Below, piece after piece: positions 53,272-60,799 of a DNA stretch of 64,000 nucleotides. This DNA is from Paenibacillus planticolens (GTDB taxonomy: Bacteria; Bacillota; Bacilli; Paenibacillales; NBRC-103111). The DNA lies in NCBI RefSeq assembly GCF_013141725.1, contig NZ_WHNZ01000039.1, positions 270,295-334,294 of the forward strand, read 5' to 3'. The notes beneath the pieces are model-generated. The model saw only the letters and a list, made by a program, of their open reading frames with translations, searched no databases and had not been told where the DNA came from. Numbering within the stretch: the stretch's first letter is position 1; every line of letters starts with the position of its first letter. The translations under genes and the position numbers were made by a program.

Positions 53272-55101
53272 CTACTCCACCGTCACACTCTTCGCCAAGT
53301 TCCGCGGCTTATCAACATCATTCCCACGCGCCAAGGACGCATAGTAGGATAGCAGCTGCAGCGGAATAACCGACAGTGCAGGCGATAGAACATCCAGCGT
53401 CTTCGGAATCACAAACGTGCTGTCTACAGACTTCTGCAGCTCGTTCTCGCCTTCAACGGCAATGCCCAGCACATTCGCGCCGCGCGCTTTAACTTCTTTA
53501 ATATTGCTCACCGTTTTCTCAAGCAGCTCATGCTGAGTCCCGAGCGCAATCACCGGAATACCATCCTCGATCAGCGCCAGCGTACCGTGCTTTAACTCAC
53601 CTGCCGCATAAGCTTCAGAGTGAATGTAGGAGATCTCTTTCAGCTTCAGTGAGCCTTCCAATGCCACAGCATAATCCAAGCCTCTACCGATGAAGAAGAG
53701 GTTGTCATGCTTAGCCATCTCTTCCGCTACGGCTTTGAGATCTTCCGCTTGCGCCAGAATCTCTTCTACTTGCGCAGGCAACTCTTTCAAAGCTGTAATC
53801 ATCTCGGCAATTTCCGCTTCCGTTTGCGTGCCGAGTGTTTGTGCCAAATGCATACCGAGCAGATAGAACGCAATCAATTGCGACGTGTAAGCTTTTGTCG
53901 AAGCTACGGCAATCTCCGGTCCTGCCCAAGTTGTAATAATATCATTCGCTTCACGAGCAACGGAACTTCCGACAACGTTCGTAATCGCCAAAACGTGCGC
54001 GCCGCAACGCTGCGCTTCGCGAAGAGCTGCTAGCGTATCTGCGGTTTCACCGGATTGGCTAACCACAATGACTAGGGTATCTTTCGTGATAATCGGGGAA
54101 CGATAACGATATTCGGAAGCAACATCCGTTTCGACCGGAATTCTCGCCATTTTCTCGATCACGTATTTCCCAACCATACCTGCATGATACGCCGTACCGC
54201 AAGCAACAATATGCACGCGGCTGATGTTCCGAATCGCTTCAGCTGTGATGCTCAGTTCGTTCAGTGTTACGTGACGGCCATCTGGTGAAATACGGCTGCC
54301 CATCGTATCACGGTAAGCTTTCGGTTGATCATAGATTTCTTTCAACATAAAGTGATCAAATCCGGCTTTTTCAGCCGTAACGATGTCCCAATCGACATGA
54401 AACATTTCCCTGGAAATAAAATTCCCTTCCAAAGTCATTAATTCGACACCATCACGCGTCAACAGCGCCATTTCGCCATCATTTAGAATAAACACATTCC
54501 GCGTATATTCGAGAATTGCCGGGATATCGGAACCAATGAAGTTCTCGCCTTCGCCAATACCGATAATCAAAGGGCTAGCCTGACGTACCGCAACAAGACG
54601 ATCCGGTTCATACTCTGTCAGTACGCCCAAAGCAAATGCGCCTGTCATTTGTTTAACGGCTTTTTGAACGGCTTTGAGGATATCGCCTTCGTATAAGTCA
54701 GCGATCAGGTGAGAAATCACTTCCGTGTCTGTTTCGGAGACAAACTGATGGCCTTTCGCCGTAAGCTCTTCTTTCAGGGTGATGTAATTCTCGATAATTC
54801 CGTTATGCACAACGGAGAACTTCAGCGAATTATCCGTATGCGGGTGTGAATTTACATCCGACGGTTTGCCGTGTGTCGCCCAACGGGTGTGCCCGATTCC
54901 AACGCTGCCGTTCAGAGGAGTCTCCTCCAGCTTGGATTCAAGATTCGCAATGCGTCCCTTTGCCTTCTTAATTTCCAGACCCTTTGCCGTATATACAGCT
55001 AAACCCGCAGAGTCATAGCCCCGATATTCGAGCTTTTTCAGCCCATCCAGCAAAATTTCCTGAGAATTACGCTTTCCAATATAACCAACGATTCCGCACA
55101 T
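53272..55101 (-). CDS. glmS: GlmS, glutamine-fructose-6-phosphate aminotransferase
   Basis: A 609-residue enzyme making glucosamine-6-phosphate for peptidoglycan. The N-terminal glutaminase has the nucleophile Cys2 in MCGIVGYIGKRNSQEILLDG and HTRWATHGKPS, HNGIIENY. Two SIS isomerase domains follow (HIVACGTAYHAGMVGKY, VVSQSGETADTLAALREA; GRGLDYAVALEGSLKLKEISYIHSEAYAAGELKHG), with the usual C-terminal DKPRNLAKSVTVE. GGAGG lies 9 bases before the ATG. It is controlled by the glmS ribozyme in its leader and has its own promoter, separated from glmM by a terminator. Confidence 0.97.
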   Translation of the reverse strand: MCGIVGYIGKRNSQEILLDGLKKLEYRGYDSAGLAVYTAKGLEIKKAKGRIANLESKLEETPLNGSVGIGHTRWATHGKPSDVNSHPHTDNSLKFSVVHNGIIENYITLKEELTAKGHQFVSETDTEVISHLIADLYEGDILKAVQKAVKQMTGAFALGVLTEYEPDRLVAVRQASPLIIGIGEGENFIGSDIPAILEYTRNVFILNDGEMALLTRDGVELMTLEGNFISREMFHVDWDIVTAEKAGFDHFMLKEIYDQPKAYRDTMGSRISPDGRHVTLNELSITAEAIRNISRVHIVACGTAYHAGMVGKYVIEKMARIPVETDVASEYRYRSPIITKDTLVIVVSQSGETADTLAALREAQRCGAHVLAITNVVGSSVAREANDIITTWAGPEIAVASTKAYTSQLIAFYLLGMHLAQTLGTQTEAEIAEMITALKELPAQVEEILAQAEDLKAVAEEMAKHDNLFFIGRGLDYAVALEGSLKLKEISYIHSEAYAAGELKHGTLALIEDGIPVIALGTQHELLEKTVSNIKEVKARGANVLGIAVEGENELQKSVDSTFVIPKTLDVLSPALSVIPLQLLSYYASLARGNDVDKPRNLAKSVTVE

Positions 55102-55214
55102 AGTGTAGTACCTCCATAGTTTATGAGCCTCTTCAACAAGGGCTATTTTTCAAAGATCCATAACAAAAAAACAAAAAACAATATATAATTGAAAACCCAT
55201 AAGTTCGCATGAAA

Positions 55215-55393
55215 AATAAAAGATGTTGGATACTTGTCAGCCCGGTCGCCCAAGCGTTTTTGCTCTCCAACTTAACGGCAATCCTCTTGCCGGAAGGTCC
55301 CCGCCGAATGTTTCGAACACCTTCACCTCGTCAACTCACCTGCGTAGTAGTAGCTCTTACTACATTCCCGTTCCGCCTGCGAGTTCTGGCGCT
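55215..55393 (-). ncRNA. glmS ribozyme (glucosamine-6-phosphate-activated)
   Basis: The minus strand carries the ribozyme core: the cleavage-site element AGCGCC (cut before G at 55392), GGCGGAACGGG, the P2.1/P2.2 segment GTTGACGAGGTG, CATTCGGCGGGGACC and the P4 stem CCGGCAAGAGGATTGCCG. The element lies about 110 bases before glmS. In Firmicutes, binding of glucosamine-6-phosphate triggers self-cleavage, and the RNA downstream is then degraded by RNase J. The 3' boundary is approximate. Confidence 0.93.
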
Positions 55394-55442
55394 ATTTGTA
55401 TATGAACAACCTCTACCCTGCCTTTCCTTCTTGAGTAAATAC

Positions 55443-55471
55443 ATCATATTCATTTTTCAGTCATCGTGCAA
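55443..55471 (-). promoter_or_regulatory. SigA promoter of glmS
   Basis: Minus-strand TTGCAC (55466-55471), a 17-base spacer and TATGAT (55443-55448), about 50 bases before the ribozyme cleavage site. Confidence 0.7.
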
Positions 55472-55502
55472 CTAATTTTTTCTATCAAAATCCCCATATC
55501 CG

Positions 55503-55527
55503 CCCAAAAAAAGCGCAAAATAGCGCG
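55503..55527 (-). terminator. short terminator after glmM
   Basis: Minus-strand GCGC-TATTTT-GCGC followed by T7. The stem is short. A second small stem (TCCCC/GGGGA) lies nearer to the glmM stop. Confidence 0.5.
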
Positions 55528-55630
55528 AAAAAACACGAAAGGGGCACATCTATTATCCCCAAAAAGCAAAGCGAGCCTCCTTAGAGAACTCCCCTTACTT
55601 TCCGGGGACCTATGAAAAGGCTTCTAGCCT

Positions 55631-56971
55631 CTATACCAATTGCTCTTGAATGACCTTCGCAATATCATGCACATAGGCTTCAACTTGTTCCTTGTCAGGC
55701 CCTTCAGCCATGACGCGAATCAAGGATTCCGTGCCCGAAGGACGCACCAACACGCGGCCGTTATCTCCAAGCTCATCCACCACTTTGCGAATCGCTTCTT
55801 CGATGACCGCATTATCCTTTAGCTTGCTCTTGTCCGCTACGCGAACATTCACGAGCAATTGCGGGAACTTACGCATAATTTCTTTAAGCTCACTCAGCTT
55901 ACGTCCCGATGCTACGACGGTATTCACCAACTGCAGCGCTGTGAGAATGCCATCTCCGGTTGAGATGTAATCCAGGAAAATAACATGACCCGACTGCTCC
56001 CCGCCTAAGTTATAGCCGCCTTTGCGCATCTCTTCCATCACATAGCGGTCGCCTACCGCGGTTTGCAACGCTTTAAGACCCGCTTTTTCAATCCCTTTGA
56101 AAAAGCCGATATTCGCCATCACCGTTGTCACAATCGTGCCGTGGTTCAGCTTTCCTGCGCGGTTCAGCGCATCGCCCAGAATACTCAGGATGAAGTCGCC
56201 GTCGACTTCCTCGCCTGTCTCATCGATCGCGATCAAACGATCCGCGTCGCCGTCAAAAGCAAGCCCGATGGCTGCGCCATGTCTCAACACTTCTTCGCGA
56301 AGCTTCTCAGGGTGCGTGGAGCCGCAATCATCGTTGATATTGCGTCCATTCGGCTCCGCGCCGATGGTGATCACTTCCGCTCCCAGCTCGCGAAAAATCA
56401 TAGGCGCCAGCTCGAAGGCCGATCCGTTCGCGCAGTCGAGCACGACCTTGTATCCGGCGAAAGACTCGGATACCGTCTCTTTCAAGAACGCCAGATAGGC
56501 AAGCTTCGCGTCCGGGCTGTCTGAAACCGTACCGATCTCGCCGCCAACCGGACGAGGCAATTCATCGACAGCCGCGTCTAGCAGCTGTTCAATTTCAAGT
56601 TCCGTCTCGTCAAGCAGCTTGAAACCGTCGCCGCCAAAAAACTTGATGCCATTATCCTCAACCGGATTATGGGAAGCGGAAATCATAACGCCCGCATCCG
56701 CTCCGAGCTTTTTCGTTAAATACGCCACCGCAGGTGTACTAACAACACCAATGCGAATTACCTCGACGCCAATTGACAATAGACCTGCTACGAGAGATGC
56801 TTCCAGCATGGGCCCCGATATGCGCGTATCTCTCCCGATTACGACCTTCGGATGCTTGGCCTGTCTCGTTAAAACATAACCGCCGCAGCGGCCAACCTTA
56901 TAAGCTAATTCTGGTGTCAGTTCGCCATTGGCGACGCCGCGAACACCATCCGTACCGAAATATTTCCCCAT
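55631..56971 (-). CDS. glmM: GlmM, phosphoglucosamine mutase
   Basis: A 446-residue alpha-D-phosphohexomutase converting glucosamine-6-P to glucosamine-1-P. Motifs: GKYFGTDGVRGVAN, the phosphoserine loop MISASHNPVEDNGIKFFG, the metal loop FDGDADRLIAID, GGEQSGHVIF and the phosphate-binding RPSGTESLIRVM. I chose ATG 56971 with GAGGAG 9 bases upstream; the in-frame ATG 30 bases earlier gives a non-family extension. Third gene of cdaA-cdaR-glmM, a conserved Firmicute operon in which GlmM binds and inhibits CdaA. Confidence 0.97.
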   Translation of the reverse strand: MGKYFGTDGVRGVANGELTPELAYKVGRCGGYVLTRQAKHPKVVIGRDTRISGPMLEASLVAGLLSIGVEVIRIGVVSTPAVAYLTKKLGADAGVMISASHNPVEDNGIKFFGGDGFKLLDETELEIEQLLDAAVDELPRPVGGEIGTVSDSPDAKLAYLAFLKETVSESFAGYKVVLDCANGSAFELAPMIFRELGAEVITIGAEPNGRNINDDCGSTHPEKLREEVLRHGAAIGLAFDGDADRLIAIDETGEEVDGDFILSILGDALNRAGKLNHGTIVTTVMANIGFFKGIEKAGLKALQTAVGDRYVMEEMRKGGYNLGGEQSGHVIFLDYISTGDGILTALQLVNTVVASGRKLSELKEIMRKFPQLLVNVRVADKSKLKDNAVIEEAIRKVVDELGDNGRVLVRPSGTESLIRVMAEGPDKEQVEAYVHDIAKVIQEQLV

Positions 56972-57000
56972 GTCTCTATTCTCCTCTTTTTCTCTTCCCA

Positions 57001-58284
57001 TTATGGATTTGTTGCTTTAGTTGTTGGATTTGTTGTTGTATTCGCTGTTGGATTTGCTGGCGCTTTCTCGCTGATTTCCACAGTTGCCTTCACTTCTTGC
57101 AGTGACCCAAGCTTCACATACGTTGGAAGGTTCAAAGCGACCTTCAGCTCATGCTTCCCTGGCGGCAAATTGCTTATATCCAGAATAGCTTGAACGTCCT
57201 GTACCTTCATTTGTTCAATGATGGCAGGCGCCCCTTCAACCTGTATATTCAGCTGAGCCGACTCAGGCGTAGTTACCTTTGTCACATAGTTTTCATTCCC
57301 ACCGATAATGGTGATTGGGACATTTTCCAAAGTTCTGGTGATGGACGGAACGATCTCCACCTTCACCGTAACTTTCGCAGGATCCAGTTGTGTTACTTTA
57401 TTCCTCAATGGAATGTCCAGTGAATATTCTTTCGTTTCCTTCACATCTTGAACGTTCAGCTGCGGACCTTGATAGAACTCCAGCCGGTCGACAACGTCCT
57501 GGGTCCCGTACACGGTAACTTTGTCCGGACTTTGCGTAACCATTGATATCGCATAGCCTTTCGGCGGCTCCCCGCTAATCTTCAATTGCAGCGGTATCGT
57601 TTGGAATGGACTTGTAATCGGAACCTCGACATCGACCACTGGCGGATTCATATTCACCGTTACTTCTTTACCGTCTTTATCGAATGCTTGCAGCTTAACT
57701 TGCTTCGTGACGGCAGACTGGGCCTTATCGACGGAAACCTCGCCGCGTACAATCTCGATCTGGTCAAGCTTGCTCGTCTGGGCGGTAATATACACCTTAT
57801 TAGGCTTTACGATCGGCTGACCGGCTTTTAGCCCTGCTGACGGGGTGCCTTTGACATTGATCAGGACAGGCACTTCTTTCATCTGCAGCTCTTCTATGAT
57901 GACGTGAACCGTTCTTGGGACTATTTGAACATCAACGTCTGATGGAAAGCCAACCGGTTTTAAGGTAAGCTGATGATCCCCTTTGCCCACTTGGGTTAAA
58001 TCAAGCTCAATCTGGTACGTGTTGCTGGTTGTTACCTTTTTGACTGAAGATTCCTTGCCGCTTAGGATGACCTGAACATTCGATGGTGCCATCGACGAGA
58101 TATGATAATGCGTTTCATCGTATTTCGTCGTGATGGCCACATTGTTAATCGTTTCTTCCCGCTGTCTGAGAGGTGAGCTTCCGGATATATTCGTTTCCTC
58201 CAAGTGCACAACAACCCACAGCAAAATACTAATCACAAGCGCCACAATGCGCACAACATTCGTATTACGCAACCATTTATCCAT
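57001..58284 (-). CDS. cdaR: CdaR, YbbR-domain regulator of diadenylate cyclase CdaA
   Basis: A 427-residue protein with one N-terminal membrane anchor (VVRIVALVISILLWVVVHLE) and a chain of four YbbR beta-domains on the outer side (e.g. VNVKGTPSAGLKAGQPIVKP, LQLKISGEPPKGYAI, VPITIIGG). A Thr/Asn/Pro-rich tail ends the protein. CdaR binds CdaA and adjusts c-di-AMP synthesis. The ATG overlaps the cdaA end by 8 bases and has GAGGGG 8 bases upstream. Confidence 0.95.
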   Translation of the reverse strand: MDKWLRNTNVVRIVALVISILLWVVVHLEETNISGSSPLRQREETINNVAITTKYDETHYHISSMAPSNVQVILSGKESSVKKVTTSNTYQIELDLTQVGKGDHQLTLKPVGFPSDVDVQIVPRTVHVIIEELQMKEVPVLINVKGTPSAGLKAGQPIVKPNKVYITAQTSKLDQIEIVRGEVSVDKAQSAVTKQVKLQAFDKDGKEVTVNMNPPVVDVEVPITSPFQTIPLQLKISGEPPKGYAISMVTQSPDKVTVYGTQDVVDRLEFYQGPQLNVQDVKETKEYSLDIPLRNKVTQLDPAKVTVKVEIVPSITRTLENVPITIIGGNENYVTKVTTPESAQLNIQVEGAPAIIEQMKVQDVQAILDISNLPPGKHELKVALNLPTYVKLGSLQEVKATVEISEKAPANPTANTTTNPTTKATNP

Positions 58285-59092
58285 TCGAACGGCCCCTCCA
58301 TTTCAAGAAAGGGTTCTTCTCATTTGTCTTTGCCTTCGGCTTAAGCTCTTCGAACAATTTGGCGATCAGGGATTCTTCTTTAATATCCCGCACAATATGG
58401 CCGTTCATTGTCAAAGAGATTTGGCCGGTTTCCTCGGAAACAATAATACACATGGCATCGGAAACCTCGCTCATGCCAATCGCGGCGCGATGCCGCGTGC
58501 CAAGCTCCTTGGAGATGAAGGGATTCTCCGACAAGGGCAAATAACAACCGGCGGCCATAAGCTGCCCTTGACGGATAATAACAGCTCCATCGTGCAGCGG
58601 TGTATTGGGAATGAATATATTAATCATCAGCTCCGCGCTGATCTTGCTCTCTATGGCAATGCCCGACTCCACGTAATCTGTCAGGCCGGTCTCTTTCTCA
58701 AAAACAATCAGAGCTCCTATCTTTCGTTTGGCTAAATAATTCGCAGCCCGTATCACTTCACTGATGCGTTTGTTGACATCCTGATCTTCTTCGCTTGAGG
58801 AGCGGCTAAACAGCTTTCCGCGGCCTAATTGCTCCAAGGCTCGTCTGAGCTCCGGTTGAAAAATAATGATAACGCCCAAAACCCCAAACGTGAAAGTTTG
58901 ATTCATCATCCACTGCAGCGTACTGAGTTTAAACCAAATACTAAACACCCATGTAATGACGACGACAAGAATACCTTTCATGAGCTGAATGGCTCTTGTC
59001 CCACGCACCAACAGGATCAGTTTATAAATCACATAGCTAACGATCAGAATATCAACGATATCCTTAGCCGAGATGCTCGTGAGTAAGTCCAT
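58277..59092 (-). CDS. cdaA: CdaA, membrane diadenylate cyclase
   Basis: A 271-residue protein with three N-terminal membrane segments (~12-80) and a DisA_N/DAC domain. Catalytic motifs are DGAVIIRQGQLMAAGCYLPLS and GTRHRAAIGMSE, the family DGA and RHR. It condenses two ATP to c-di-AMP, the second messenger that limits potassium uptake in Firmicutes. GGGGGAG lies 8 bases before the ATG. It heads cdaA-cdaR-glmM. Confidence 0.96.
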   Translation of the reverse strand: MDLLTSISAKDIVDILIVSYVIYKLILLVRGTRAIQLMKGILVVVITWVFSIWFKLSTLQWMMNQTFTFGVLGVIIIFQPELRRALEQLGRGKLFSRSSSEEDQDVNKRISEVIRAANYLAKRKIGALIVFEKETGLTDYVESGIAIESKISAELMINIFIPNTPLHDGAVIIRQGQLMAAGCYLPLSENPFISKELGTRHRAAIGMSEVSDAMCIIVSEETGQISLTMNGHIVRDIKEESLIAKLFEELKPKAKTNEKNPFLKWRGRSNG

Positions 59093-59222
59093 TTATTATT
59101 CTCCCCCAGGCGACTGAACACAGTGATCTCTCTATACCTAGAATCATAACATAATCCTAGATATACTTCTATTTTTCTCTCTTTATCAGAGTGTTTCCCA
59201 GTTGATTTGGTTCAATGTACTT

Positions 59223-59265
59223 AAAAAAAACGTCCCCCTAGGCTCAAAGCCAACGGAAGACGTTG
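59223..59265 (-). terminator. terminator after rsiW
   Basis: Minus-strand AACGTC / GACGTT stem with inner GGCTTTGAGCC, followed by T8. Confidence 0.85.
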
Positions 59266-59269
59266 CGGG

Positions 59270-59875
59270 CTAATGCGATAGCATTCCTACGAATTCGTTT
59301 ATTTTGTACCAAACCCAACCTAAAGCTTCATTCACCTGTGTAACTTGCCCCGAAATATGCGCGGTGGACGCCAAATTAAGCGTGCCGTCAATCACAGTCA
59401 AGTTTCCTGTTACATCGCCTTCCACCTTGAGCGTACCCCGTTGGACAACGAGATCTCCTTGCACGGTGTGACCCTGCGGTACGATAACGGTATCCCCTTG
59501 GATAATCACATCCTGAAGATTGCTTCCCTTCACCATCAAGCTTGTGTCGTCATTCCACATGGCCATGAAGCTGCCGAACATAACAACACCAAAAACAACC
59601 GCTACCGATGCGGCAGGATGCCTGCGAATAAAGTCCATCCAGCTATTTCTTTGCTTCATTGGAGGCAGTCCGCTCATAATCTGTGCAGTCAGCGTATCAG
59701 AAGCTTTCACAGGAGGCAGCATTCTAACAAGCGCGTCTGTTTTCTCTAATTGTTTGAATAAAGCATGACAGGTTTGACAAGCAATCAGATGTTCCTTTAA
59801 CAGCCGAGAATCCGATCCTTGCAAATCACCGTCTAGATATTCATGTATGAGCGGGAGGGCTTCTTTGCAATTCAC
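59270..59875 (-). CDS. rsiW: RsiW-type zinc-finger anti-sigma factor
   Basis: A 201-residue type II membrane protein. The N-terminal zinc anti-sigma domain has the HLIACQTC motif (H-x3-C-x2-C, ~29-36), one membrane segment follows (~88-106, ASVAVVFGVVMFGSFMAMW), and the extracytoplasmic part has repeated short strands (VIIQGDTVIVPQGHTVQGDL, GNLTVIDGTLNLA) like a polymer-forming cytoskeletal (bactofilin-like) stack. It would hold SigW until cleaved by site-1/site-2 proteases under envelope stress. The start is GTG with AGGGG 10 bases upstream. A SigW-type promoter lies just before it. Confidence 0.9.
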   Translation of the reverse strand: MNCKEALPLIHEYLDGDLQGSDSRLLKEHLIACQTCHALFKQLEKTDALVRMLPPVKASDTLTAQIMSGLPPMKQRNSWMDFIRRHPAASVAVVFGVVMFGSFMAMWNDDTSLMVKGSNLQDVIIQGDTVIVPQGHTVQGDLVVQRGTLKVEGDVTGNLTVIDGTLNLASTAHISGQVTQVNEALGWVWYKINEFVGMLSH

Positions 59876-59921
59876 CGGGCAGCCACCCCTTTCTTAGACT
59901 TTTGCATGTTGTGGTATACCA

Positions 59922-59947
59922 TACGTTTGGAATTCGAATATGTTTCA
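59922..59947 (-). promoter_or_regulatory. SigW-type promoter internal to sigW-rsiW
   Basis: Minus-strand TGAAAC, a 16-base spacer and CGTA, an exact consensus match; TGA of the -35 is the sigW stop codon. It lies 47 bases before the rsiW GTG, so rsiW would have its own SigW-driven start. Confidence 0.7.
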
Positions 59948-60541
59948 ACGAGGAACAGGATTTGTGTTGGCATTTTTCTCCTCCTGTTCTATGCTTTTAC
60001 GCAAATATTCTCGCCCTCGATGAACCCGCGTTTTGATTGTCGTTACAGGCATATCCAGCACCTCAGAGATCTCCTGAAGAGACATATCCTGCAGATAACG
60101 CAAAATGACGATTGATTTATATTTTTCCGGTAACGTATCAATGGCTCTTCGAATCTGTTCCTGCGTCTCTGATACAATAATTTGCTTCTCAGGCGTGTCG
60201 TCCTGACTAGGCAGCATCGCATAGAAGTCATTGCCTTCTCCGTCCGGCATTTCCGCGTCTAAGGAATACGTATTCTTCCTTCTGCGAAGCTTATCGATAC
60301 ACAGATTCGTCCCAATTCGAAAAATCCAAGTGGAGAACTTCTGGTTCTCATCATACCGGTGCAAATTTGTATATACCCGCAGAAACGTCTCCTGCACCGC
60401 ATCCTCGGCCTCTTGTTTGTTATTCAGCATGCGGTAAGCCAAGTGAAAGATCTTATCCTTATAGAGCTCTACAAGCTCTGCAAAAGCATTTCGATCCCCA
60501 TTCCTGGCTAGTTTAGCCAGTCGTGCTTCAACAAAATTCAA
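59945..60541 (-). CDS. sigW: SigW, ECF RNA polymerase sigma factor
   Basis: A 198-residue ECF sigma factor. Region 2: AFAELVELYKDKIFHLAYRMLNNKQEAEDAVQETFLRVY and FSTWIFRIGTNLCIDKLRRRK. Region 4: LPEKYKSIVILRYLQDMSLQEISEVLDMPVTTIKTRVHRGREYLRK. It closely follows Paenibacillus/Bacillus SigW, which controls envelope stress and detoxification genes. I chose TTG 60541 because GGAGG lies 8 bases upstream; the TTG 27 bases earlier lacks a good site. A SigW-type promoter precedes it, indicating autoregulation. Confidence 0.93.
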   Translation of the reverse strand: MNFVEARLAKLARNGDRNAFAELVELYKDKIFHLAYRMLNNKQEAEDAVQETFLRVYTNLHRYDENQKFSTWIFRIGTNLCIDKLRRRKNTYSLDAEMPDGEGNDFYAMLPSQDDTPEKQIIVSETQEQIRRAIDTLPEKYKSIVILRYLQDMSLQEISEVLDMPVTTIKTRVHRGREYLRKSIEQEEKNANTNPVPR

Positions 60542-60591
60542 TTCGATTTCCTCCGGCTTCTTAGGCAATTCGTCTCTCTTCTAAAAATACA

Positions 60592-60617
60592 TACGCAGAA
60601 ATTACGTTTTGTTTTCA
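60592..60617 (-). promoter_or_regulatory. SigW-type autoregulatory promoter of sigW
   Basis: Minus-strand TGAAAA, a 16-base spacer and CGTA, one mismatch from the SigW consensus, 51 bases before the chosen start codon. Confidence 0.7.
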
Positions 60618-60723
60618 GAAATATCGATACCAACCAAAATCAATCCCATCCTTACCCATTGTAACCTATTTACAGGCTCCTCAATAATGAAAATATGTTG
60701 ACGGGCAACTTGTCTAAGAACAG

Positions 60724-60765
60724 GAAAAGTCGAGCTGCACTCGATATACGAGGCCCCCGACTTTC
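60724..60765 (-). terminator. terminator after ppc
   Basis: Minus-strand AAAGTCG / CGACTTTT with an inner CCTCG-TATAT-CGAG stem; few T beyond the stem. Confidence 0.6.
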
Positions 60766-60799
60766 TCATCCTGTCTCTTCCTATATGTTCATTGAAATA

